Positions 1 through 7,047 of a stretch of DNA of 62,555 bases are shown here, piece after piece; position 1 is the stretch's first letter; each line of letters opens with the position of its first letter. The notes under the pieces were generated by a model that saw nothing but the letters and a program-made list of their open reading frames with translations, made no database searches and was not told the DNA's origin. Both the position numbers and the translations under genes were made by a program. The stretch is from Winogradskyella pelagia (GTDB lineage: Bacteria > Bacteroidota > Bacteroidia > Flavobacteriales > Flavobacteriaceae), in NCBI RefSeq assembly GCF_017581965.1, contig NZ_JAGEVF010000014.1, forward strand, positions 1 through 62,555. Direction: 5' to 3'.

Positions 1-34
1 GAATGTTAAAATGGAGGAACATTTGCAATTACTT

Positions 35-51
35 TTACGGTTTTTCCGTAA
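35..51. repeat. T5-loop inverted repeat, copy 1
   Basis: Perfect inverted repeat with arms TTACGG and CCGTAA around a five-T spacer. The same 17 bases occur again at 35557-35573. It lies just beyond the terminator of the DUF3127 gene. It could be an RNA hairpin or a protein-binding site; nothing in the window decides this. Confidence 0.6.
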
Positions 52-69
52 TCAATTAAAAGGCGGCAC

Positions 70-101
70 AAAAAAAGGACCTATTTTAAAATAAGTCCTT
101 T
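70..101 (-). terminator. Rho-independent terminator of the DUF3127 gene
   Basis: On the minus strand, arms AAAGGAC and GTCCTTT (74-80 and 95-101) pair around an AT-rich loop and are followed by an uninterrupted run of T. It sits about 25 bases after the stop codon of the DUF3127 gene. Confidence 0.8.
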
Positions 102-124
102 ACATCTCTAATATGAATTTGTTA

Positions 125-502
125 TTAAAACGGCAAATCGTCGTGGTCCTCCTCATTTAAGTCGCCTGCAGGCTCAAAAGCTTCTGCTGGTGGTACAGGT
201 GGCATATTCTCGCTCGCAGGCTCAGATTGTACGGCCTCAATGCGCCAGCCCTGTACAGAGTTAAAATATTTGGTCTCACCTTGTGGGTTTACCCATTCGC
301 GACCTCTTAAATTGATACCAACCTTTACCTGCTGCCCAACTTGGTAGCTGTTTAATAAATCGGTTTTATCTTGGATAAATTCTATTGAAATATGCTGTGG
401 GTATTGCTCTTCTGTTGTTACTACCACTTCTCGTTTTCTAAACCCATTACTTCCAAAGGTTTGGGTTTCTCCAATTACTTTTATACGTCCTTGTACTTCC
501 AT
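125..502 (-). CDS. DUF3127 domain-containing protein
   Basis: A 125-residue protein of the DUF3127 family, which is small, Bacteroidota-centred and of unproven function. The first ~90 residues form the conserved part, with the strand pattern of a single OB-like barrel (EVQGRIKVIGETQTFG at the start, then FQDKTDLL-like and GREWVNPQGE segments). The last ~35 residues are acidic and proline-rich and end in DDLPF, an acidic tail of the sort seen on single-stranded-DNA-binding proteins. The resemblance to SSB (OB-like core plus acidic DDLPF tip) is what I see; a DNA-binding role is inference. It is monocistronic, with its own terminator. Confidence 0.8.
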   Translation of the reverse strand: MEVQGRIKVIGETQTFGSNGFRKREVVVTTEEQYPQHISIEFIQDKTDLLNSYQVGQQVKVGINLRGREWVNPQGETKYFNSVQGWRIEAVQSEPASENMPPVPPAEAFEPAGDLNEEDHDDLPF

Positions 503-538
503 TGTTTGTTTAATCTATTTATAAATTGACTCAAATTT

Positions 539-1408
539 TTATGATAATAATATTTTCCAGGCACTTTCTACATCACCAAAACTCAAAAAGTTGCGCGCCA
601 GTTTGTGTTTCTCCCTATGCGAAGCTGTTTTTATATTTGGATAACGTTCACTAACGTCATCGATAAAAGCCTCAACTTCAGTTTTACTTGGTAAAGTTTC
701 AACGTTAGCTAACATACCAAGATTATTTCCGGTGAGTATCATACTATTGCGCACGCGCTTTGGTAAGGCGTCAACGCCTATGCCTAGAGTTTGTAAAGGC
801 TTGGGGATTTCAAAAAAACCAGATTTAGCCCTACTGTAATAACTGCCACCAGCTCTAGCTACTAAATCTAAAGCTTCTTGGTTAAGGGTGTTGTCATCAT
901 TCATTACGTCGTCTGCAATATGCATCTGCACAACTTCACAAATAACAAGATTGCCTGCACCACCTTCAGTCCCCAAAGATATAATGTCATTAACAACACA
1001 TTCTAATTGAATAGGTGATTCTGCCACTCTAAAGGGTTTAACCTTTTCGGATTTAAGCATGGTTAAACCTGCTTTTTCAAACTCATTGACACCATCTGGA
1101 TATTCCGTACTGCTCAAAGACATTTGGTGAACAATATCATAATTCACCACATTGATTACAACTTCTCTTATAGTTTCAGCATTTTTTAAGGTGTGCTTCG
1201 TAGTGTTGTCTCTAACGCGTCTTGCAGGTGAAAAAATTAAAATCGGAGGCTTGCTGCTAAAGACATTAAAATAGCTAAATGGTGAAAGATTAGGATTTCC
1301 ATTGACATCAATGGTACTGGCAAAAGCAATAGGCCTCGGTGCCACAGCACTTAGCAGATAACCGTGCAGTAATTTGGTTGAAATATCCTTTGGATTAATA
1401 GAAATCAT
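539..1408 (-). CDS. Flavin reductase family protein (flavoredoxin-like)
   Basis: A 289-residue cytoplasmic protein of the flavin reductase-like, FMN-binding split-barrel family. The N-terminal signature is visible: APRPIAFAST at about residues 23-32 and NLSPFSYFNVFSSKPP at about 39-54, the region that binds the FMN isoalloxazine and phosphate. Members reduce flavin with NAD(P)H or act as flavoredoxins; the electron acceptor here cannot be told. It is longer than the ~190-residue minimal family because of a C-terminal extension of about 90 residues, typical of the Bacteroidota subgroup. A -7 promoter element lies about 20 bases upstream of the ATG. Confidence 0.88.
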   Translation of the reverse strand: MISINPKDISTKLLHGYLLSAVAPRPIAFASTIDVNGNPNLSPFSYFNVFSSKPPILIFSPARRVRDNTTKHTLKNAETIREVVINVVNYDIVHQMSLSSTEYPDGVNEFEKAGLTMLKSEKVKPFRVAESPIQLECVVNDIISLGTEGGAGNLVICEVVQMHIADDVMNDDNTLNQEALDLVARAGGSYYSRAKSGFFEIPKPLQTLGIGVDALPKRVRNSMILTGNNLGMLANVETLPSKTEVEAFIDDVSERYPNIKTASHREKHKLARNFLSFGDVESAWKILLS

Positions 1409-1427
1409 GTAGCCCTCTGATTTACAG

Positions 1428-1435
1428 CAAATATA
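1428..1435 (-). promoter_or_regulatory. -7 promoter element for the flavin reductase gene
   Basis: TATATTTG on the minus strand matches the Bacteroidota consensus TAnnTTTG, placing the transcript start about 16 bases before the ATG at 1408. No clear -33 TTG is visible. Confidence 0.5.
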
Positions 1436-1503
1436 AATATATTAGGTGGTGCATAAAAACATTTTGGGTAGTGGCATGTACAATATTATTAACATTATTG
1501 CAT

Positions 1504-1511
1504 TATCTTTA
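1504..1511 (+). promoter_or_regulatory. -7-like promoter element TATCTTTA for the histidine kinase gene
   Basis: TATCTTTA differs from the consensus TAnnTTTG only at the last base and lies 20 bases before the kinase ATG. The same octamer occurs at the same spacing before three other genes in this window (15933 minus, 16013, 56434). Confidence 0.45.
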
Positions 1512-1531
1512 ATAACGAAACTGAGCTATTG

Positions 1532-2683
1532 ATGATTACCAATAAAAATCGTAATGTAATCCGTTGGATTATTATTTTCTCCTCTTTTGCCATTATCTCT
1601 CTTATCCTTTGGAATACCTATGTTTTCTTTCAGAATTTTAAGGCTGAAGAACGAGCAAAAATGAAGAATTGGTCCTTTGCCCAAAAAGAATTGAGTAAAA
1701 CTCAGGATCTAAGCTCTGATGTTGGTGAATTGCCTTTTGAAATTATTGCCAGTAACAAAACCACACCAATGATAAGTGTGGCAAGCGATGGTAGCATGGA
1801 TTACCGAAATATTGAGGAGGAAAAGGCGCAAGACTCTCTATATCTACTGAAGTTGATTGAGAAGTTTAAGAATGAAAATAAACCTATTGAAATTAGATAT
1901 CAGGATAAAGTATTGTCTACCTTATACTATGGAAACTCTCCGCTTCTAAATAAGCTTAAATATTATCCATTAGCACTTGTATTAATAATTTTTCTCTTTG
2001 GTGCCGTGGTGTATTTCTTTTATCGCAGTACTAAAAATGCTGAGCAGAATAAACTTTGGACAGGGATGGCCAAGGAAACAGCTCATCAAATAGGTACACC
2101 GTTATCCTCTCTAGTGGGTTGGGCTGAGATTTTAAAGACGGAGAATGTGAATGCAGAGTACATTAAAGAGATTGAAAAAGATATTGACCGCCTTAAGACA
2201 ATTACAGATAGGTTCAGTAAAATAGGATCCTTACCAACTTTGGAACAATTGGATGTGGTTGAGATGACCAAATCTTCATTTGACTACCTAAAATCTAGAA
2301 GTTCTAAATTGATAAACTTTGAGATTAATTGTCCAGATTCAGAAATCACAGCAATGCTTAATGCCCAATTATTTAGTTGGACTATTGAAAACTTGGTTAA
2401 GAATGCTATTGATGCCATGAAGGGTAAAGGTAATCTAGAACTTAACCTTAATGCGACAGATAAAAATGTACTAATCAATATTTCAGATACTGGAAAGGGT
2501 ATTCCTAAAAACCAGTTTAAAAAAGTATTTGAACCTGGCTACACTACAAAATCTAGAGGTTGGGGATTAGGGCTCTCCTTAGCAAAACGTATTATAGAAG
2601 ACTACCACGATGGTAAAATTAAAGTCTTAGAATCTGAGCCAGACAAAGGTACTACGATACAGATTAGTCTTAAAACCCTTTAA
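1532..2683 (+). CDS. Sensor histidine kinase, two transmembrane segments
   Basis: A 383-residue inner-membrane sensor kinase. TM helices at about residues 11-31 and 145-165 bracket a ~110-residue periplasmic sensor with no domain I recognise. The H box has the phospho-acceptor His185 in AHQIGTPLSSLVGW. The ATPase domain shows an N box (ENLVKNAIDAM, about 286), G1 (DTGKGIP, about 319) and G2 (GLGLSLAKRII, about 344). There is no HAMP domain and no partner response regulator nearby, so it is an orphan kinase. I chose the ATG at 1532 over an adjacent upstream TTG. The convergent neighbours HIT and greA form a block commonly seen with this kinase in Bacteroidota. The signal sensed is unknown. Confidence 0.9.
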   Translation: MITNKNRNVIRWIIIFSSFAIISLILWNTYVFFQNFKAEERAKMKNWSFAQKELSKTQDLSSDVGELPFEIIASNKTTPMISVASDGSMDYRNIEEEKAQDSLYLLKLIEKFKNENKPIEIRYQDKVLSTLYYGNSPLLNKLKYYPLALVLIIFLFGAVVYFFYRSTKNAEQNKLWTGMAKETAHQIGTPLSSLVGWAEILKTENVNAEYIKEIEKDIDRLKTITDRFSKIGSLPTLEQLDVVEMTKSSFDYLKSRSSKLINFEINCPDSEITAMLNAQLFSWTIENLVKNAIDAMKGKGNLELNLNATDKNVLINISDTGKGIPKNQFKKVFEPGYTTKSRGWGLGLSLAKRIIEDYHDGKIKVLESEPDKGTTIQISLKTL

Positions 2684-2687
2684 ATAG

Positions 2688-3080
2688 TTATTCAAAATTA
2701 GAGGCAATAGCCTCTGCCAAAGATGAAAATTCATCTGGATTTAATTTTACCTTACTTGTAAACCTCGCATTTTCCATAGTGTGTAATGGAATTAAATGCA
2801 CATGTACATGTGGTACCTCCAAGCCAATAACTGTCATCCCAATGCGCAAACAGGGTACTGTCTTTTCAATAGCTAATGCAACACGTCTAGAAAATTGCAT
2901 AAGTTTGGTATAGGTCTCCTCATCCAAATCAAATAGTTTATCAACTTCTACTTTAGGGATGCATAGTGTGTGACCTTTAGAGTTGGGGTTGATGTCTAAA
3001 AAGGCAAAGAATTCTTCAGTTTCAGCAACTTTATATGAAGGTATTTCTCCATTGATGATTTTAGTAAAAAGTGTTGCCAT
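2688..3080 (-). CDS. HIT family protein (histidine triad nucleotide hydrolase)
   Basis: A 130-residue cytoplasmic histidine-triad protein, the usual length for an HINT/Hit-type enzyme. The catalytic triad motif HVHVHLIPL is at residues 91-99, and the N-terminal half has the typical IFxKIInGEIPS-like start and FLDINPNSKGHTL segment. Members hydrolyse nucleoside phosphoramidates or dinucleotides, with the central histidine as nucleophile; the physiological substrate in Bacteroidota is not known. It lies downstream of greA on the same strand but is separated from it by a terminator, and it ends four bases from the convergent kinase gene. Confidence 0.93.
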   Translation of the reverse strand: MATLFTKIINGEIPSYKVAETEEFFAFLDINPNSKGHTLCIPKVEVDKLFDLDEETYTKLMQFSRRVALAIEKTVPCLRIGMTVIGLEVPHVHVHLIPLHTMENARFTSKVKLNPDEFSSLAEAIASNFE

Positions 3081-3111
3081 AACAGTGAATTGTTTAGTGA
3101 ATTACTAAGAT

Positions 3112-3151
3112 AAAAAAGATTCCTGCTTAATATTATTAAACAGGAATCTTT
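3112..3151 (-). terminator. Rho-independent terminator of greA
   Basis: On the minus strand, arms AAAGATTCCTG and CAGGAATCTTT (3115-3125 and 3141-3151) form an 11-bp stem followed by a T run. It follows the greA stop by about 20 bases and separates greA from the HIT gene. Confidence 0.88.
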
Positions 3152-3173
3152 ATTTCAACATGTTATTTAGGTC

Positions 3174-3647
3174 TTATCTTGAAATCTCAAGGATATCAAA
3201 TTTCATAATGCCATTAGGCACTTGTATCTCAGCAACATCGCCAACGGTTTTACCTAATAGACCTTTTCCTATAGGAGAGTTAACAGATATTTTACCAGAC
3301 GCTAAATCTGCCTCGCTCTCGGCAACCAAAGTATAGGTCATTTCCATACCGTTGGTTTGATTTTTTATCTTAACTTTTGATAGGGCTAATACCTTAGAAG
3401 TATCTAATTGCGACTCGTCTATAATTCTCGCGTTTGCAAGTGTTTCTTCCATTTTAGAAATTTTCATTTCCAACATGCCTTGTGCCTCTTTAGCAGCGTC
3501 ATATTCAGCATTTTCACTTAAATCACCTTTGTCTCTTGCTTCTGCAATAGCCTGAGAGGCTTTTGGGCGTTCTACATCTTTAAGATGATTTAATTCATCC
3601 CTTAGTTTTTTTAAACCTTCGGCAGTGTAATAAGATACTTTGCTCAT
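3174..3647 (-). CDS. greA: Transcription elongation factor GreA
   Basis: A 157-residue GreA, full length for the family. It binds RNA polymerase through the secondary channel and stimulates cleavage of backtracked transcripts. The N-terminal antiparallel coiled coil covers about residues 1-75, with the acidic tip region GDLSENAEYDAAKE (about 41-54) carrying the conserved D and E that coordinate the catalytic magnesium. The C-terminal FKBP-like domain carries SPIGKGLLGKTVGD (about 124-137). The leader upstream contains two terminator-like hairpins behind a recognisable -7 element, so expression may be attenuated. Confidence 0.97.
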   Translation of the reverse strand: MSKVSYYTAEGLKKLRDELNHLKDVERPKASQAIAEARDKGDLSENAEYDAAKEAQGMLEMKISKMEETLANARIIDESQLDTSKVLALSKVKIKNQTNGMEMTYTLVAESEADLASGKISVNSPIGKGLLGKTVGDVAEIQVPNGIMKFDILEISR

Positions 3648-3673
3648 AATTCCTTCGTTTACATATAATAAAA

Positions 3674-3692
3674 TCCCGAAACCAGTTCGGGA
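3674..3692 (-). promoter_or_regulatory. Terminator-like hairpin 2 in the greA leader
   Basis: Perfect 7-bp stem TCCCGAA / TTCGGGA with a 5-base loop; on the minus strand it is followed by TTTTATTATA. It lies between the putative greA promoter and the ATG, so it could terminate a share of transcripts before greA. It could instead stop antisense read-through from the upstream receptor gene. Confidence 0.55.
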
Positions 3693-3704
3693 CTAATAGA
3701 AAAA

Positions 3705-3720
3705 TCCCGCATGCACGAGA
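3705..3720 (-). promoter_or_regulatory. Terminator-like hairpin 1 in the greA leader
   Basis: Minus-strand arms TCTCG and CGGGA (one G-U pair) around loop TGCATG, followed by five T. Weaker than the second hairpin but in the classic terminator arrangement. It begins within a few bases of the start expected from the -7 element at 3726-3733. Confidence 0.4.
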
Positions 3721-3725
3721 TTAGA

Positions 3726-3733
3726 GCAAATAT
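3726..3733 (-). promoter_or_regulatory. -7 promoter element for greA
   Basis: TATATTTG on the minus strand, an exact match to TAnnTTTG. It implies a leader of roughly 75 bases for greA, which contains both hairpins. Confidence 0.5.
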
Positions 3734-3788
3734 ACAAAATATTTACGGTATAGCTGAATTAATCGTAACTTGCGTATCAAAATTTAGC

Positions 3789-4226
3789 ATGAAAAAGTAC
3801 TTTATTTATATGTTTTGCATCGTCCTATTTACTTGTGATAGAGATGATAATAATCCTAACTGTAATTTTTTGTTTGACGCAGGTGTTAACTTACAGGTAA
3901 ATACTAATCTGCCTCAGTTTAGCCAATTGGCGTTTCCCATAAATGGTGTTTATGTGCCTGGTCAAGGTAATAATGGTATATGGTTATGGCGACTAAATTC
4001 GGCCACACTTTTGGCTTGGGACGCGGCTGACCCTAGCCATCCTCTAGAAGCCTGTTCTACATTAACAGATTCTGGGTCAGGCGATATTGTAGTTTGTGGT
4101 TGCGATGACGAAAACCGATATAGTTTAGCTACTGGTGTTGGTTTAAACGGTAATACACAACCCTGTACGTTACAGCCATACAGGGTTGATGATTTAGGAA
4201 ACGGGACGTTTTTGGTAACCAACTAA
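3789..4226 (+). CDS. Rieske-like lipoprotein lacking the iron-sulfur ligands
   Basis: A 145-residue lipoprotein; the start is the ATG at 3789, which gives a signal peptide with lipobox LFTC (Cys16). An upstream in-frame ATG at 3711 would put 26 non-signal residues in front and is rejected. The C-terminal half has the layout of a Rieske domain: LLAWDAADPSHP (about 74-85), then CGCDDENRYSLATG (about 103-116), then a closing YRVDDLGNGTFLV strand. The first C-x-H motif reads P82-S-H84 and the second C-x-x-H reads C103-G-C-D106, so two of four ligands are gone and a [2Fe-2S] cluster is unlikely. It converges on and overlaps the TonB receptor by 4 bases. Function unknown. Confidence 0.7.
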   Translation: MKKYFIYMFCIVLFTCDRDDNNPNCNFLFDAGVNLQVNTNLPQFSQLAFPINGVYVPGQGNNGIWLWRLNSATLLAWDAADPSHPLEACSTLTDSGSGDIVVCGCDDENRYSLATGVGLNGNTQPCTLQPYRVDDLGNGTFLVTN

Positions 4227-6469
4227 AAGTTTAAGGTTAGACCTAATAAGAAATTTGTGGTGGCTTGAGGATAAAAACCTGCGCCTTCTATGGTTGTTAT
4301 TGTTCCAGGTACTGAGAAATCGTCGTCAAAAGTGTAGTAATAGCCATTTGAAATAAATTTTTCGTTAAAAATATTATTGACAACACCCGTAAAAACAACA
4401 GAGTCAAATACCGAGTTGGTGTTAATGGTGTAGGTAACATTCAAATCGTTGACAAAGAAACTGTCAAGCTTAGACAAGTTTGCTTCAGTATTGCTCATAA
4501 ATTGCTCTCCAACAAATTTACTTAATAGTGATAATTGTAAATTATTAAACGGTTGAAATACAATAGCATTTGCAGCAATAAAATCTGGTGAAAAGGCAAT
4601 GGCAGTTTTACCTAAGTTTACAAGTTCACCATTAAAGGATATTATCGTTTCTCTATTTCTGTTAGCACTAATTGTGGCATTAGGTTGCAAGGTTAATTGT
4701 GGTGTTACAGGGATAATAGCCTCTAGCTCCAAGCCCAGCCTGTAACTTTCTCCACTATTTGTTCTAATAGGGCTTCCAACATCATCTAGTTGTCCCGAAA
4801 GTACTAGTTGTTCATTGTAAAGCATTAAAAACCCATTAGCATTAAAGCTAAAGTTACCATTTCTATGGCGCCAACCTAATTCAAAATCATTTAACTGTTC
4901 TGGTCTTACGTCGGGATTATTTTCAAAGTCTTGTCGGCTTGGTTCTCTATTGGCTCTGGCATAAGATAGGTAAAAACTGTTGTTACTATTAGCCTTATAG
5001 GTGACACCTGCCTTAGGATTAAAGAAGGTGTAGTTGACATCTACATTAAAGGGCTCAAGGCCTGAGGATTCTAATCCGGAAGTCTCGTAATTTACATTTC
5101 TTAATTGGACGTCTCCAAAGAAACGGAATTTGTCATTAAGTCTAAAATTAGCCTTAGCAAACACAGCGGCATCATTCTTTTTGCCGTTACCTTCATAGTA
5201 ACGATCTCCCAAGGGTAATTCAGACGCATACTCGGCCCATATCACTTCCCCGAAATGGTCGCCATCGTAGTGACTAAAGGATATACCTGCAATAGCATCT
5301 AATTGATTGTCCTTGTAATTAGCATTGGCATTAACCACATAGAAATTATTTTCTAACCAACGCTGACGCACGTAATCCATACTGTCTACAGTTTCGCCAT
5401 TAACAGTAATTGGGTCTAAGCCCAAAAAATCAAAGGTAGCATCTGGAGCAAACAGAATATTAGAATAGTAATAGTTATCTATGTATTCTTCAAGATAACC
5501 ACGACCATAGGTATAATTGAGTCCTAGGGTAGTGGACCAATTGTTGTTAAATTTTTCATTCCAATGCAGTTGATAGTGGTCTTGGCGATAATCGTCCACT
5601 TGGTTGTTATAAAAACCGGTTCTATTGCCCTGATCATCAAACTGAATTCCACCAATGTTGAAGGTCCTATTTTCATCTATATTTGGATTTTCACCTATTA
5701 CCGCAATAGTTGCTGGATCAAAGCCAAACCAAGATTGATAAGTAATATTGTTTCCTCCAAAGGTTACGGCTTTGATGAGTCTATTGTCATCTACATAAGC
5801 GCCTTGAAGAAAATATGACTTAAGACTTGTGGAAGCGCGGTCAATGTAGCCATCGGATTCTATATTGGACAAGCGTCCTGCAATTTCAAAATGGTCGTTC
5901 ATTAGTCCTGTACTAAACTTAACCGTATGCTTTCTTGTGTTAAAACTCCCAAAGGAATTGGAGATTTCACCAGAGGCGTCCTGAGAAACGGCATCGGTTA
6001 AGATGTTGATACTTGCGCCGAAAGCCGCTGAACCATTAGTTGATGTGCCCACACCACGTTGTAATTGTAAACTCTCTACCGAAGAGGCAAAATCACCAAG
6101 GTTAACCCAAAAAGTACCTAAGGATTCTGCATCACTATACGGAATTCCATTAATGGTAATGTTTGTAGATTGGGCACTGACTCCTCTAATTCTTAAGCCT
6201 GTATATCCAATACCAGCTCCAGCATCTGAGGTAGTCACCACAGAGGGAAAAAAGTTGAGCAGTATAGGAATATCTTGCCCTAAATTTCGCTTGGCAATCT
6301 CTTTTTTAGTAACGTTACTATGCGTAATAGGTGAGGAGGCCTCAACCCTAACCGCTTTTACTAAAACTTCATCTAGTTTTTCAATTTTTGTTGAATCGGT
6401 AGGTTTTTCTTGAGCAATTAGGTTTGCAGAAAATAAAAACAAACCTAACAACACGAATACATTTTTCAT
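4223..6469 (-). CDS. TonB-dependent receptor, TPP-riboswitch-controlled (predicted thiamine uptake)
   Basis: A 748-residue outer-membrane gated channel. Signal peptide about 1-19 (ending LIAQ), TonB-box region about 30-45 (KLDEVLVKAVRVE), plug domain about 50-160 with GLRIRGVSAQSTNITINGIPYSD, then a 22-strand-type barrel ending in the aromatic FLLGLTLNF. There is no N-terminal carboxypeptidase-like domain, so it is not a SusC. What points to the substrate is the TPP riboswitch in its leader: established work on Bacteroidota predicts thiamine-related outer-membrane receptors under such switches. Thiamine or a precursor as cargo is therefore inference from regulation, supported by the thiamine-type genes upstream. 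Confidence 0.9.
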   Translation of the reverse strand: MKNVFVLLGLFLFSANLIAQEKPTDSTKIEKLDEVLVKAVRVEASSPITHSNVTKKEIAKRNLGQDIPILLNFFPSVVTTSDAGAGIGYTGLRIRGVSAQSTNITINGIPYSDAESLGTFWVNLGDFASSVESLQLQRGVGTSTNGSAAFGASINILTDAVSQDASGEISNSFGSFNTRKHTVKFSTGLMNDHFEIAGRLSNIESDGYIDRASTSLKSYFLQGAYVDDNRLIKAVTFGGNNITYQSWFGFDPATIAVIGENPNIDENRTFNIGGIQFDDQGNRTGFYNNQVDDYRQDHYQLHWNEKFNNNWSTTLGLNYTYGRGYLEEYIDNYYYSNILFAPDATFDFLGLDPITVNGETVDSMDYVRQRWLENNFYVVNANANYKDNQLDAIAGISFSHYDGDHFGEVIWAEYASELPLGDRYYEGNGKKNDAAVFAKANFRLNDKFRFFGDVQLRNVNYETSGLESSGLEPFNVDVNYTFFNPKAGVTYKANSNNSFYLSYARANREPSRQDFENNPDVRPEQLNDFELGWRHRNGNFSFNANGFLMLYNEQLVLSGQLDDVGSPIRTNSGESYRLGLELEAIIPVTPQLTLQPNATISANRNRETIISFNGELVNLGKTAIAFSPDFIAANAIVFQPFNNLQLSLLSKFVGEQFMSNTEANLSKLDSFFVNDLNVTYTINTNSVFDSVVFTGVVNNIFNEKFISNGYYYTFDDDFSVPGTITTIEGAGFYPQATTNFLLGLTLNF

Positions 6470-6531
6470 ACGACTATATATAATAATCGAATAAAAAGAG
6501 GTAATTATTCTTTTGGTTAAAATTAATTATA

Positions 6532-6610
6532 CATTCCTAAACAGCATTACCTGTTCTAGGTTCAATGGGTATGATCTCAGCCACTATTAGGCACCCCTTT
6601 TTTGAGAACG
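6532..6610 (-). promoter_or_regulatory. TPP riboswitch (THI element)
   Basis: On the minus strand the conserved THI-box segments appear in order: GGGGTGCC, GGCTGAGATCATACCC, GAACCT, then ACAGGTAATGC and AGGAA. These are the pyrimidine-sensing and pyrophosphate-sensing arms of the TPP aptamer. The aptamer starts a few bases after a -7 element and ends about 60 bases before the receptor ATG. No strong terminator follows the aptamer, so control may be translational or through an expression platform I cannot resolve by eye. Confidence 0.9.
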
Positions 6611-6613
6611 GTG

Positions 6614-6621
6614 CAAAGTTA
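6614..6621 (-). promoter_or_regulatory. -7 promoter element for the riboswitch-receptor transcript
   Basis: TAACTTTG on the minus strand matches TAnnTTTG and lies directly before the TPP aptamer. It shows that the receptor has its own promoter, separate from the upstream arfB operon that ends at 6640. Confidence 0.65.
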
Positions 6622-6639
6622 CTAAGGATTTTTAAATGT

Positions 6640-7047
6640 TTAATCGGGTTTTGGAGGTTTTCTTTGCGCTTTTTTTTCTGAATGTTTGCGTTTTGAAGTC
6701 AAACGCTTTTTCTTGACCGATCTTGGGACTGTAGTTGGTTTACGCTTTTTTTGTTTTTTTATGCTGTTCTCAATAATCTGAAAAAAGCGTTTTGTAACAA
6801 TGGTTTTATTTTTAAGTTGACTTCTAGTCTCGCCACAACTCATTACAAGGATACCATCTTTGTTGATACGGTTTGCAAGCTTGTCTAGTAATCTTGTTCG
6901 TTGATAATCGTTTAGATGTTGGGATTCTAATATATTAAAATGCAGCTCAACTTTAGTAGACACTTTGTTGACGTGCTGTCCACCACTACCAGAGCTCCTA
7001 ACGGCTTTATAAGTAAGTTCGGTCGCTATAGCTTCATGGTCAATCAT
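6640..7047 (-). CDS. arfB: Alternative ribosome-rescue factor ArfB (peptidyl-tRNA hydrolase)
   Basis: A 135-residue ArfB/YaeJ/ICT1-type protein that enters stalled ribosomes lacking a stop codon and releases the nascent chain. The catalytic GGQ is at residues 22-24 within SSGSGGQHVNKVST, and the C-terminal ~35 residues are a highly basic tail (KKQKKRKP, KKKRLTSKRKH) that would thread into the empty mRNA channel. I use the ATG at 7047, which overlaps the last base of the DUF4301 stop codon, because an upstream in-frame ATG would add 31 unrelated residues. Last gene of the operon. Confidence 0.92.
   Translation of the reverse strand: MIDHEAIATELTYKAVRSSGSGGQHVNKVSTKVELHFNILESQHLNDYQRTRLLDKLANRINKDGILVMSCGETRSQLKNKTIVTKRFFQIIENSIKKQKKRKPTTVPRSVKKKRLTSKRKHSEKKAQRKPPKPD

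Noticed and set aside
3711..3788. An upstream ATG at 3711 as start of the Rieske-like lipoprotein
   Set aside because: It would place 26 residues before the signal peptide and lies within the greA leader hairpin. The ATG at 3789 gives a normal lipoprotein signal.
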